A stretch of 34,846 nt of DNA from the NCBI GenBank assembly GCA_021814005.1, contig JAKAJC010000015.1, positions 1 to 34,846 of the forward strand. The letters run 5' to 3'. Numbering within the stretch: position 1 is the first letter of the stretch; every line of letters begins with the position of its first letter. Below are positions 7,907 through 17,026 of the stretch, piece after piece. The translations under genes and the position numbers were made by a program. The stretch is from Microcaldota archaeon. Its GTDB lineage: Archaea > Micrarchaeota > Micrarchaeia > Anstonellales > Anstonellaceae. The notes under the pieces are model-generated. The model ran no database searches. It was not told where the DNA came from and saw nothing but the letters and a program-made list of their open reading frames with translations.

Positions 7907-8173
7907 CTACGAGCCTTCCAGGCCCACAGAACCCGCGCCGGCCTTGGTGACGACCACCACATCCTCCACGCTCTTTACCGAGCTGTAGAGCACGCTCTTC
8001 TCCTTGAGAATGCGCTTGGCTTCGTCCTTTGAAACGTTTGCCAATGGCTCCATCACCACGCGCACGATTTTGCCCTGCTCGAGGTCGATGAGGATGTCCT
8101 GCACGCGGCCGAGGAATTTTCCGCCGTCGGTGTAGATATCCATGCCGTAGATTTTCGAAACCTTTACACTCAT
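7907..8173 (-). CDS. PRC-barrel domain protein
   Basis: MSVKVSKIYGMDIYTDGGKFLGRVQDILIDLEQGKIVRVVMEP; GGTGAG SD 4 nt upstream of this Met. Confidence 0.75.
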   Translation of the reverse strand: MSVKVSKIYGMDIYTDGGKFLGRVQDILIDLEQGKIVRVVMEPLANVSKDEAKRILKEKSVLYSSVKSVEDVVVVTKAGAGSVGLEGS

Positions 8174-8271
8174 GTGCTCACCCTGGTCGCTCATGACGAG
8201 ATAGTCGAAACTCGCCTAAATCCCATAGAGGGGGCGGCATTTTATAATCCTATTTGGCGACCAATATCATC

Positions 8272-9894
8272 ATGGCTGAGAACGACACCCCCTCTATTGT
8301 AGAGCATCGGCATTGGGTGGAGCAGCTGGGCCAAAAAGCGCTCGACCGCGGGCCGGGCCCCTACATTGTCACGGCAGGCATGACCACCTCAGGGCCTGCG
8401 CACATGGGCACCTTGTGTGAAATGCTCTACCCACAGGCCATCGCCCGTCACCTCAACCAAACCAAACACCCCACCCAATACATCTTCATCGCCGACATCA
8501 TGGACGCGTTCGACGCGGTCCCGCTCGACATGCAGAAATACACCGCGCAGCTGAACCCCCATCTGGGCAAGCCGCTCTGCGATGTGCCTGACCCGACTGG
8601 CGCCCAACCTTCTTTTGGCGAGCATTATCTGGCCGAGAGTTTCGAAATCGGCAAGCAATTCGGCATCGCGCCGAAACTGGTGCGCGCGCAGGAGCTCTAC
8701 ACTTCGGGGGCAATGGACCATTACGCCCGCCTCTTTATCGAGCAGCTGCCCATGGTGCGAGAGCTTGTCGCCACCACCTCGCTAAAACCCGAGCTGCCGG
8801 CCGACTGGGCGCCAATCATGCCCATCTGCGAAAACTGCGGCCGCATTTCCACCACCCGAGTCATCAACATCACTCCGGAACGCTATTCCTACTCGTGCGA
8901 CAAAAACGTGAAATACACCCAAGGCTGCGGGCACTCGGGTTCCAACTCAATTTCAGACCACAAATACAAACTCACCTGGCGTTTGCATTGGCCGGCATGG
9001 ATGGACTTTTTCCACACTTCCATCGAAGGCGGCGGCGTGGACCACTTCACCCGGGGCGGCTCCTGGGACACCTGCCAGGCGGTCTTTCACAACATCTTTC
9101 ACAAAGAGCCCCCCATCGGCTACCAGTTCGGATTCGTTCTTTTCATGGGTAAAAAATATTCCAAATCAAAAGGCATTGGTATGGGCGTGCGCGAGCTTCT
9201 CTCCCTCATCCCCGCCTCCGTCCTCTCCTACGCTTTACTGCGCCCCGACCTCAACGAAAACCGCGACATCAATCCCACGGCAGAAAATCTTCTGCGCCTC
9301 ATGAATGAATTTGAAGAGGCCGGCCGTCTTGCGCAGGAAATGGGATTGGCAATCGGAAACTCTACATCAACTACAGCCAGCCTTGTGCATCAGGTCCGCT
9401 CTCCCTCTGCCGACATTTCGCGCGCCGAGCGCAAAAAAGCTCTCGCATTCGCGCTCGCCAGCCCCACCCCAATCTGGTCCACCCCGTTCACCGACCTGTT
9501 GATTTACTACGGCCTTTACGGCGACTGGGACCGCGTTGCCGCCAAACTGGGGCAGGCGCAAGACGTTATGGCCCTCTCTCCTTACATCCAGACATGGAAA
9601 TCCAAGGGCATGATTCCAGACATCTACAACTTCCAATTCAAGGGCGCTCCGGCCGCTCACGCATCTGTGCGTGAGTGGGCCCAAACACTGCATCCAGGCA
9701 TGAATGCGCTGGCGATTCACAACTCTGTCTTTGAATATTCCAAATCAAAGCACATCCCGCCCGCCCAAATGTTCGGCGAAATCTATCAGGACCTTCTCTC
9801 AAAATCCATGGGCCCGAAAATCGGCCGCCTCGTCGAAATCCTTGGCGTGCAGCGGGTGCGCGATGCCCTTCTGGCGCCGCCCGCCAAACCATAA
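8272..9894 (+). CDS. lysS: Class I lysyl-tRNA synthetase
   Basis: TAGMTTSGPAHMGTLCEML (HIGH-like) and KKYSKSKGIGMG (KMSKS-like) plus CENCGRIS zinc site; class I LysRS architecture. Confidence 0.88.
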   Translation: MAENDTPSIVEHRHWVEQLGQKALDRGPGPYIVTAGMTTSGPAHMGTLCEMLYPQAIARHLNQTKHPTQYIFIADIMDAFDAVPLDMQKYTAQLNPHLGKPLCDVPDPTGAQPSFGEHYLAESFEIGKQFGIAPKLVRAQELYTSGAMDHYARLFIEQLPMVRELVATTSLKPELPADWAPIMPICENCGRISTTRVINITPERYSYSCDKNVKYTQGCGHSGSNSISDHKYKLTWRLHWPAWMDFFHTSIEGGGVDHFTRGGSWDTCQAVFHNIFHKEPPIGYQFGFVLFMGKKYSKSKGIGMGVRELLSLIPASVLSYALLRPDLNENRDINPTAENLLRLMNEFEEAGRLAQEMGLAIGNSTSTTASLVHQVRSPSADISRAERKKALAFALASPTPIWSTPFTDLLIYYGLYGDWDRVAAKLGQAQDVMALSPYIQTWKSKGMIPDIYNFQFKGAPAAHASVREWAQTLHPGMNALAIHNSVFEYSKSKHIPPAQMFGEIYQDLLSKSMGPKIGRLVEILGVQRVRDALLAPPAKP

Positions 9895-9947
9895 CTATAA
9901 ATAGTAACTTCCCAAAAACGTTTCAAGCGGCCGTACGGGGATGCAAC

Positions 9948-10316
9948 ATGTCATTGCGCAAAACTTTTGGCAATCTCCTCTCATCACCACCTGCCGGCCG
10001 TTTGCGCGCATTTCTGGTCTCCCTTCTCATCATCTCATTCGGCCATGCGGCGCACGCGCAGGCAGTCTCATTTCTCGCCGAGTCGCTCAGCTCGCTCTGT
10101 AGGGGCATACAGGACCTCATCCCCACCACCGCCATGATGCTGGTGATGTTCGCGGCAATCATCTACGCCTCCGGCCAGTTCTTCGGCGCCGAAACCCGCG
10201 CGCGCGCCAATGTATGGGCAACCTCATGCATCACCGGCGCGATTATCGGCATCATCATCTCCACAATCGCGCCCGACATCCTCTCACAGCTTGCGGGCGA
10301 AACCGTGAGCTGCTAA
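9948..10316 (+). CDS. Small secreted/membrane protein, VirB2/TrbC-like pilin candidate
   Basis: Signal sequence ending AHAQA, then two hydrophobic helices IPTTAMMLVMFAAIIYASGQFF and CITGAIIGIIISTIAPDIL separated by a short basic loop. Confidence 0.5.
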   Translation: MSLRKTFGNLLSSPPAGRLRAFLVSLLIISFGHAAHAQAVSFLAESLSSLCRGIQDLIPTTAMMLVMFAAIIYASGQFFGAETRARANVWATSCITGAIIGIIISTIAPDILSQLAGETVSC

Positions 10317-10379
10317 AGCAGTTCATCACCCCCGAGCAAAATCATCCTTCTTTTTAGCCAGTAAAAACATCTTTTTCTT

Positions 10380-11018
10380 ATGAACCGTTCGCGCCGCGGC
10401 TACATTTCATTTCTCTTCATGATGCCTCTCGCCCTTCTCCTTCTTGCGCCTCTTTTTCTGCTGCAGGGTTCCGAAAATTCTCTCACCAGCATTCACATCT
10501 CCAATTCGGCTCTCTCCGAGCAGGTCTCGCTCAAACGGGCTCTTGTTCGCGCGGCCCACACTGCAATATTGGAGAAAAAAGACAACACTGCCGACGCCCT
10601 CATCAGCTCGGCCGTTGTTTTTGGCGCTCCCGAAGTCAAAATAGCCGACATCGCGTTTGACGCCCTTTCTGAGGAGAAAAAGCTGCAGGTTGTGCGCTAC
10701 AACGTGCTTCGCCGCTGGGCAACTCTTCTACAGCAATGGAACCAAAATTCAGATTACACTGCTCATTTATACTGCGGTCAAACCGAAGCCGGCGCATCTG
10801 TTGAATTCGACTACGAATATGACACAAGCATTCTAGGTTCCTCTTCCCCGCCCTCTCCAAGCTGGCAGGCCTGCAGCCAATTCATCACGCGCGACCCCCA
10901 ACTCACCGCTCTATCGCGTCCATATCGAATTTTGCCCGGCTTTTTCATTAGCGTCGAACACCGCTATTTCAACTATTCAGCAGCCGGCCCGCTCCGCCCG
11001 CAGGAGGTTGGCTCATGA
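10380..11018 (+). CDS. Hypothetical protein with N-terminal TM, pilus-operon-like context
   Basis: MNRSRRGYISFLFMMPLALLLLAPLFLL; ATGA overlap with next gene. Confidence 0.6.
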   Translation: MNRSRRGYISFLFMMPLALLLLAPLFLLQGSENSLTSIHISNSALSEQVSLKRALVRAAHTAILEKKDNTADALISSAVVFGAPEVKIADIAFDALSEEKKLQVVRYNVLRRWATLLQQWNQNSDYTAHLYCGQTEAGASVEFDYEYDTSILGSSSPPSPSWQACSQFITRDPQLTALSRPYRILPGFFISVEHRYFNYSAAGPLRPQEVGS

Positions 11019-11404
11019 TGATTTGCTCCGGCCAGACCTCCACAACTCGGGCTCAGGCCACTCTGGAAATGCTGCTGGCTTTTGCGGCATTGCTTCTCAT
11101 TCTCCAACTGCTTGTGTTTCTTTCAAATTTCGGCACAACACAGGCGCAGGGTTTTTCCCAGGCGCAAACCCGCCAGCTGCTGGCGCAGAAATCATTGGTG
11201 CTGGGCGTGCTCTGCTCAGACGGAGAAGGCAGTTCGCTTTACCTCTCTCCCTCCATCCCTCATCCAGCCGCCATGGCTGGATTGGGGCACGTCCTCACCA
11301 GCCCAAACAAGCTTGTCTCCGTCCTGTCCCTGCCGGCCATAGAGTCAAATCCTGACACCGGCGGCATAAAATATTCGTGTGCAAACCTCGAAATTCCAAC
11401 CTAG
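11015..11404 (+). CDS. Archaeal type IV pilin-like protein with class III signal peptide
   Basis: TRAQATLEMLLAFAALLLILQLLVFL matches the Q-x-S/T-x-E class III signal preceding a hydrophobic helix. Confidence 0.7.
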   Translation: MMICSGQTSTTRAQATLEMLLAFAALLLILQLLVFLSNFGTTQAQGFSQAQTRQLLAQKSLVLGVLCSDGEGSSLYLSPSIPHPAAMAGLGHVLTSPNKLVSVLSLPAIESNPDTGGIKYSCANLEIPT

Positions 11405-11409
11405 TGTTT

Positions 11410-11886
11410 ATGCTGATGTTGATACCGATGCCTGCAAAATATCCACCCCCATCCCGCCGCGGCCTGCTTCTCACGCTTGATGCCATAGTCGTCTTTCTTT
11501 TTCTTCTCTCCATAATGCAGCCGTTTTTGCTTCAAACCGCCCTCATGCGCGCCCATACGCACGAGAGGTCAATGAACGACGCGCGCATCGGTCTGCTCAT
11601 GCAGCTCTCACAACAGCTCTACACCCGCGGGGCGGCAGTGCACCTGCAGTCTGGCGCCATCCTCTTACCCCAAAATTACACTCAAGTCGGCTACTACGAT
11701 TCTGATTGGAGCAGTAACTCTAATGCAATTCTACCTATTCTGGCCGAACTCAATCTTTCCTCAGCCGTTCTTGATTCATCTCCATCCAACTCGCCCCAAA
11801 CCTCTTCCCAATCACGCATCTGCCTTTCGCGTTTGATGGCAACTGACTTGGGTGCAGTGCACACCTTGTGGTTATGCGACAGTTGA
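11410..11886 (+). CDS. Pseudopilin-like hypothetical protein
   Basis: SRRGLLLTLDAIVVFLFLLSIMQPFLL N-terminal helix; start could also be GTG 11377. Confidence 0.5.
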   Translation: MLMLIPMPAKYPPPSRRGLLLTLDAIVVFLFLLSIMQPFLLQTALMRAHTHERSMNDARIGLLMQLSQQLYTRGAAVHLQSGAILLPQNYTQVGYYDSDWSSNSNAILPILAELNLSSAVLDSSPSNSPQTSSQSRICLSRLMATDLGAVHTLWLCDS

Positions 11887-11895
11887 GTTGATTCT

Positions 11896-12339
11896 ATGAT
11901 GTGGATTGAAGCAGTTCTTGCGTCCATGCTTCTTGTCACAGCAATGCTGTTGCTCAACCAACAGCCCCAATACTCATCCCCGCTCACAGACACTCTGGCC
12001 TCATGGCAGCTCGAAGACAGGCTGGCTGTTTTGGCCGAACTTGGTTCTGACGCGGGGCTGCAAGAGGGCGCAGGCGCCGGCGCTCCTGCCGGCATCCCAA
12101 CCTCTGATTCAGATTTGCGCCGTGTTGTCTTCAACAACTCCGAACCATTCTGCTATCGTTGGGCGTGGCTGAACGAATCCAACGAATTTGAAAAATCAGC
12201 GGCAGAATTCCATTACAGCGAAGACGATTGCGCGCCTTCTTTCAACACAACCCAGTCCACGCTGCGCTCACTGCGGCGCGGCGCGTGGCGGGCCAAAAGT
12301 TTGCAGTTTCTGCTTCTGGAGCAGGTGCCAAAGAATTAG
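11896..12339 (+). CDS. Pseudopilin-like hypothetical protein
   Basis: MMWIEAVLASMLLVTAMLLLNQQ N-terminal helix; follows the preceding pilin-like ORFs closely. Confidence 0.5.
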   Translation: MMWIEAVLASMLLVTAMLLLNQQPQYSSPLTDTLASWQLEDRLAVLAELGSDAGLQEGAGAGAPAGIPTSDSDLRRVVFNNSEPFCYRWAWLNESNEFEKSAAEFHYSEDDCAPSFNTTQSTLRSLRRGAWRAKSLQFLLLEQVPKN

Positions 12340-12428
12340 TTTTCACGCTTTTCGTCGAATTTTTCAAAGCCAAAGCGTGGCGCTTATATGTTTATTTATC
12401 GCACCACAATCTCAACAAGGTGCTACTC

Positions 12429-13697
12429 ATGGCTTCTTCCAAATCATCTTACGCCGTTGACCAGGCCGAGGCGCTGGACGAAACGTTTCTGCCTTCAGAC
12501 AAACTGGCCGGCCGCAGCTGCGCGCTTCTCACTCCAGCCGCGCGCATGGACAAGGTGGCTTACCCAATCCGCGACATAGTGCTCAAGGCGCGCCAAGTGC
12601 AGGCAACCGGAATTCCCATGCACTGGTTCAACATCGGCGACCCGAACAAGTTCGACTTCGCCCCGCCGCCCTGGGTGACCAAAGCAATAGTGGACGCGCT
12701 GGGCGATTCCAGATTTTCCGCATATGCGCCGTCGGATGGCGACCCTGACCTGCGCGAAACCATTGCAAAAAACGAGGGCATCGAGCCCGAGAAAGTCTTC
12801 ATCACCTCCGGCCTCACCGAAGGGCTTTACTTTGCATTCCAGTGCCTGCTCGAGCCGGGCCAGCACATTCTCCTGCCTGCGCCAACCTATCCTCTCTACT
12901 CCACCATCTCGCGCATGTTCGACGGCGACAACACATACTACAAATCAGACGCGCAATGGCAGCCCGACATCGACGACATGCGCAAGCGCATCAATTCCAA
13001 GACGCGCGCCATCGTGCTCATCAACCCGAACAATCCGACCGGTGCGGTTTATCCGCGCTCCACTATCAAGGCTGTGGCCGATTTGGCAGGCGAGCACTGC
13101 CTGCCCCTCATTGCCGACGAAATATATGACAAATTGGTGTTCGGCGAGCCTCTCACTCCGGTTCACAAAATCGCGGGCGCAGACATTCCCGTAATCCGCG
13201 GCAACGGGCTGAGCAAAAACTTCTTCTATCCCGGCTCGCGCGTGGGCTATCTCGCGCTTCATGGCCCGCGGCTGGAAAAAATAATCCCCGCTCTCAATCG
13301 TTTGTGCAACAGCCGCCTCTCGGTCAATTGGGAAATGCAGCGGGGGGCTTTGGCCGCATTCAGCCAGCCGCCGTCTCACCTGCCGGCCGCGCTGGTAAAA
13401 TTGCGCGCGCGCCGCGACCTCATGGCAAAACGGCTCAACAATATCCCCGGCATCCGCACCACCACGCCGCAGGCCGCATTCTACATTTTCCCAGAAGTGA
13501 CCGACGGGCCGTGGGCCAACGACACCGAATTCATCTACGATTTGATGGAAAACACGGGCATTGTAGGCGTGCCCGGCTCCGGCTTCTCGCCCGAGCGGGA
13601 GGGGCGCTTCTTCCGCCTTGTCTATCTGGCACACGAAGACGAAATCAACGCCGCCATGGACAAGCTGGAAGCGTTCATGAAGAAAAGATTGGCTTGA
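12429..13697 (+). CDS. Class I/II PLP-dependent aminotransferase
   Basis: INPNNPTGAVYP, LIADEIYDKLVFG, GNGLSKNFFYPGSRVGY (PLP lysine); SD AAGGTG before ATG 12429. Confidence 0.88.
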   Translation: MASSKSSYAVDQAEALDETFLPSDKLAGRSCALLTPAARMDKVAYPIRDIVLKARQVQATGIPMHWFNIGDPNKFDFAPPPWVTKAIVDALGDSRFSAYAPSDGDPDLRETIAKNEGIEPEKVFITSGLTEGLYFAFQCLLEPGQHILLPAPTYPLYSTISRMFDGDNTYYKSDAQWQPDIDDMRKRINSKTRAIVLINPNNPTGAVYPRSTIKAVADLAGEHCLPLIADEIYDKLVFGEPLTPVHKIAGADIPVIRGNGLSKNFFYPGSRVGYLALHGPRLEKIIPALNRLCNSRLSVNWEMQRGALAAFSQPPSHLPAALVKLRARRDLMAKRLNNIPGIRTTTPQAAFYIFPEVTDGPWANDTEFIYDLMENTGIVGVPGSGFSPEREGRFFRLVYLAHEDEINAAMDKLEAFMKKRLA

Positions 13698-13790
13698 AAA
13701 AAGAGTGGCTGGAAAATAGAGCCGACCCGCCCGATTCAGAGCCGACCCGCCCCGAATAGTCTTTTTAAGCCTGCCTCGGAAAAGCCCCTT

Positions 13791-14396
13791 ATGCGCGGCT
13801 CTTTCCTATCCTGGCTTCTCCTGTGCGGCGTCGTCTCGCTCATGCTTGTCTTCAGCGGCTGCCTTGCATCATCTCACGCAGACCGCTGCAACGGAGTGCC
13901 GAGCGTCAATCTTGACGACTGCCTGCGCGAAACCGCAGTCTATTATCAGGAGCCGGAAACGTGCTATTCCATAGGCGACACAACTGCGCGCGAGGCTTGC
14001 CTGCGAGATGCGGTCAATCCGGATGCCGCGCAACGGCTGATTGAATCAAAGCAGGCCGTGGGCCGCGCCATCCTTACATCGCCCAGACGGACCACCACAA
14101 CAAACAAAACCGCCGTGCCAAGGCCCTCAACAACTCCGTCTGGCCCGTCGCCAGGTTCGAACAATGCTTTGGTGGCAGACTGCATGAACACCAACAAACT
14201 TATGTCACAGGACGCGTGCCAGCAGCAGGTGGCCATCAACAAACAGGACCTCTCGCTGTGCACGCCTATCACTGCTCCGGACACCCGCACACACTGTATT
14301 TTCGCCATTGCCTCCTCGCTCAAGGACCCGGCGGCATGCGCTGTGCTGAGCGGCGATGACCGGCAGTTGTGCGCGTATTACGCCAAAGGCGGATAA
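13791..14396 (+). CDS. Putative lipoprotein with Cys-rich helical repeats
   Basis: Lipobox-like LMLVFSGC; repeated CxxxxxxxxDxCLRxxA...C pattern related to the C-terminus of the 4237-5556 product. Confidence 0.65.
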   Translation: MRGSFLSWLLLCGVVSLMLVFSGCLASSHADRCNGVPSVNLDDCLRETAVYYQEPETCYSIGDTTAREACLRDAVNPDAAQRLIESKQAVGRAILTSPRRTTTTNKTAVPRPSTTPSGPSPGSNNALVADCMNTNKLMSQDACQQQVAINKQDLSLCTPITAPDTRTHCIFAIASSLKDPAACAVLSGDDRQLCAYYAKGG

Positions 14397-14431
14397 AAAA
14401 TAAGAAATTTTTTTCTTTTCTACTCTTTCTT

Positions 14432-15376
14432 CTACGTCCCGCTCACTCTCGGCATATCCGGCTCGAAATGCCCCGTTGCCCTCAAAATCTTCTCAACATG
14501 GCCCCTTATCGAAATGAGCGCTGCGGCATTTGGAATCGTATCGCTGGTGATTATGCGCGTCACTCCCGAAGTGTGCAGCTTGTCAAGCGCGCCGTGCAAA
14601 AACAGCCCGTGAGTTGCGGCGCATGAAACCGAAGAGGCGCCCATGTCCATCATTTTTTGCGTGGCTTTCACCATGGTGCCGCCTCCGGCAATCATGTCGT
14701 CCACCAAAATGATGTGCTGTCCGCTCACCTCGAAGTCGGCGTCCATTTTGGCCACTGGCCTAAACGCATGGTCTCCGCCGGCATACGCGCCCCTCTCCTT
14801 TCGCATAAACAGCCCGTTCTCACCCACGAGATATTTGGCTCCCGCGTCCGGGCTCACCACTGTGGATTCCGGGCGCGCCGAGCGCAAAAATTCCACAAGT
14901 TCGGGCCCCATGCACAAATTCGTAATCGGCACTCCCTCGTATTCGTAGGTGCCGAATTTCTTGACAAAATGGCAGTCCCAGGTGAAGATGCGCTTCGCCC
15001 CCGAGATTTGCAGCAGCCGCACCAAGAGGCGGGCCGACACCACTTCGCCCGACAGCCACGCCTTGTCTGCGCGGGCGTAAGGCAGATAGGGAATGATAAG
15101 ATATATGTCGCGCACCCCGTTCTCTTTGGCGCCGTACATCATCTGCAAAAGTATGACAAGATTCTGGTCGGGGTCGGGAAAGAGGCGGTGCAAAATCACC
15201 ACGTCGCGCCCGGTGAGCCCCTCGATTCTCTCGAGCCGGCAATAGCTCTCGCCGTCGGGGAAACGTTTGAGCTCGACCGAAGGAGGCGCTATGTCGGCGC
15301 AGTTGGGGGAAATGATAGGGATGGCCCCGTCCAGGAACTGCAGGTCCATCTGGTCCGGCGACTGGGGGGTCATCAT
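14432..15376 (-). CDS. prs: Ribose-phosphate pyrophosphokinase
   Basis: RFPDGESYCRL, YLPYARADKAWLSGEVVSARLLVRLL, WDCHF, VSPDAGAKYL, ILVDDMIAGGGTM (PRPP loop). Confidence 0.92.
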   Translation of the reverse strand: MMTPQSPDQMDLQFLDGAIPIISPNCADIAPPSVELKRFPDGESYCRLERIEGLTGRDVVILHRLFPDPDQNLVILLQMMYGAKENGVRDIYLIIPYLPYARADKAWLSGEVVSARLLVRLLQISGAKRIFTWDCHFVKKFGTYEYEGVPITNLCMGPELVEFLRSARPESTVVSPDAGAKYLVGENGLFMRKERGAYAGGDHAFRPVAKMDADFEVSGQHIILVDDMIAGGGTMVKATQKMMDMGASSVSCAATHGLFLHGALDKLHTSGVTRIITSDTIPNAAALISIRGHVEKILRATGHFEPDMPRVSGT

Positions 15377-15383
15377 CTTACCT

Positions 15384-15998
15384 TCATAGGTGGATGAGGT
15401 TCCACTCTATGCCAATCTTCTGCACGCCGACCTTGATAAACTCGACGGCCACGGCTGCGAGCAGGATGGCCATGACCTTGGAAAACACCTCTATTCCGAA
15501 GCTTCCTATGGCCCTGTTTATCGGCTCGGCCATGAACAGGATGGCCAGAATGAGGAGCACCACCACTGTGGCGCTCACAAACACGGCTCCAAGGCCGTAC
15601 TGGCTGGCCAGAATGACTGCCGTGGTCATGGCCCCCGGTCCGGTGAGAAGGGGCACGCCGACAACCACCGCCGCCACGTTGAGGTCCTTGAGGTTCGGAT
15701 TGTCTATCTCAATTCCAAGGAAATACTGGACCGACATTACCAGAAGCAGTATGCCGCCCGCAATTTGAAATGCGGGCATGGAAATCGACATGGCCGCCAT
15801 CACTCCGGGCCCGGCGATGACAAACACCATGAGCGCCACGCCTGCCACTGCGGCCGCCAGAACGGCCGACGCATGCCTCTGCCGCGCATTCTGTTTTCGC
15901 GTCAGCACCAGAAAAGCCGGCAGGCTGGCGAGTGGGTCCATGATAACGAAAAGCGCGACTATGCACTTGATGAGCGGGCCTATGATGTTGTCGAACAT
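15384..15998 (-). CDS. marC: MarC family membrane protein
   Basis: IMDPLASLPAFLVLT, VPLLTGPGAMTTAVIL, AEPINRAIGSFGIEVFSKVMAILLAAVAVEFI; SD GGTGAG upstream. Confidence 0.88.
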   Translation of the reverse strand: MFDNIIGPLIKCIVALFVIMDPLASLPAFLVLTRKQNARQRHASAVLAAAVAGVALMVFVIAGPGVMAAMSISMPAFQIAGGILLLVMSVQYFLGIEIDNPNLKDLNVAAVVVGVPLLTGPGAMTTAVILASQYGLGAVFVSATVVVLLILAILFMAEPINRAIGSFGIEVFSKVMAILLAAVAVEFIKVGVQKIGIEWNLIHL

Positions 15999-16085
15999 GT
16001 CTGGCTCACCTATCGCAGGAATTTAAGGCTGCCGGCATGAGCCCGCTCCCTGCGGGGTTATTAAAGAAAACTTCGAGAGCAGCCC

Positions 16086-16994
16086 ATGGCGAAAAAACGG
16101 CGCGGCCACAGCGGCGCATGGCGGAGTCTGGCGGGCGCGGCATGGGCGGCAACCGAATGGCTTGTCACCGGCCTTTTGCATCTGTTTTACCTCTTTGTGC
16201 TCGCGCTCCTGCATCTGGCCTCGCTGGCGCTCGGTCTGCTTGTTCATTTTCTCTCTCTTGCCTATGCGCGGCTGTTTGTCAAAACGTCCGCCCCAACCGC
16301 CTCTTCAGAAAAACCCTCCGCCCGCCCACATGTCAAGCCCCAGTACCAGCCGCTCATAGTTCAGAAAAGCGAGAGCGGGCTTCTCGCCTCTTTTGAAAAC
16401 AAAATTCTTTCTTCACAAAGCACCATCGGCCTTGTTGTTGGCGCGCGCGGCAGCGGCAAATCCGCTCTCGGCATGCGCCTGTTGGAAAACATCGTGGCCA
16501 AGACGGACAGAAAAGTCTGCGCAATGGGATTTAGCGAATCTTCTATTCCCGGTTGGATAATGTGCGTGTCTTCGGTTGACGAGGTGCCCAACGGCTCGTT
16601 TGTGCTGGTTGACGAGGGCGGCATTTCCTTCTCCTCGCGCTCCTCAATGTCTTCCGCTAACCAACTACTCTCTTCTCTCCTCTTCATCTCGCGGCACAAG
16701 GACATTTCGGTTCTTTTCATAACCCAAAATTCGGCCAACCTCGAGCTCAACGCAATCCGGCAGGCAGACTATCTTCTTCTGCGCAAGCCTTCGCTTTTGC
16801 AGCGGGGGCTGGAGCGCAAGGAAATCGGGCGCATATACACAAAAATCGGGGAAAAATTCGGCCTCCCGTCCGCCGCCCGCTGGACCTATATCTATTCAGA
16901 TGAATTTACCGGCTTTGTGTCAAACGCCCTTCCCTCGTTCTGGAACGCCGGAGTCAGCAAGCCGCTGGCCGACCTGCGCTTGAAAAGTTCTTAG
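16086..16994 (+). CDS. Membrane-anchored P-loop ATPase, Zot/FtsK-like
   Basis: N-terminal TM segments, Walker A VVGARGSGKSALGMRLL, Walker B FVLVDEGG, LLFISRHKDISVLFITQNSANL. Confidence 0.65.
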   Translation: MAKKRRGHSGAWRSLAGAAWAATEWLVTGLLHLFYLFVLALLHLASLALGLLVHFLSLAYARLFVKTSAPTASSEKPSARPHVKPQYQPLIVQKSESGLLASFENKILSSQSTIGLVVGARGSGKSALGMRLLENIVAKTDRKVCAMGFSESSIPGWIMCVSSVDEVPNGSFVLVDEGGISFSSRSSMSSANQLLSSLLFISRHKDISVLFITQNSANLELNAIRQADYLLLRKPSLLQRGLERKEIGRIYTKIGEKFGLPSAARWTYIYSDEFTGFVSNALPSFWNAGVSKPLADLRLKSS

Positions 16995-17026
16995 GGCAGT
17001 CAGTGTCTTACGCCACACGCCGCATT

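Noticed and set aside
12945-13634. 229-aa minus-strand ORF opposite the aminotransferase
   Set aside because: Antisense shadow of a clear PLP aminotransferase.
12429-13697. Aminotransferase as the missing LysN of the lysine pathway
   Set aside because: Possible, but it is 8 kb from the cluster and class I/II aminotransferases are too broad to assign by eye.
13718-13759. Near-tandem repeat AGAGCCGACCCGCCCGATTC / AGAGCCGACCCGCCCCGAAT
   Set aside because: Only two copies in a short intergenic stretch after the aminotransferase; probably slippage duplication, no further support.
14657-15397. 246-aa plus-strand ORF opposite prs
   Set aside because: Antisense shadow of a well-supported PRPP synthetase; His/Arg-rich translation without domain.
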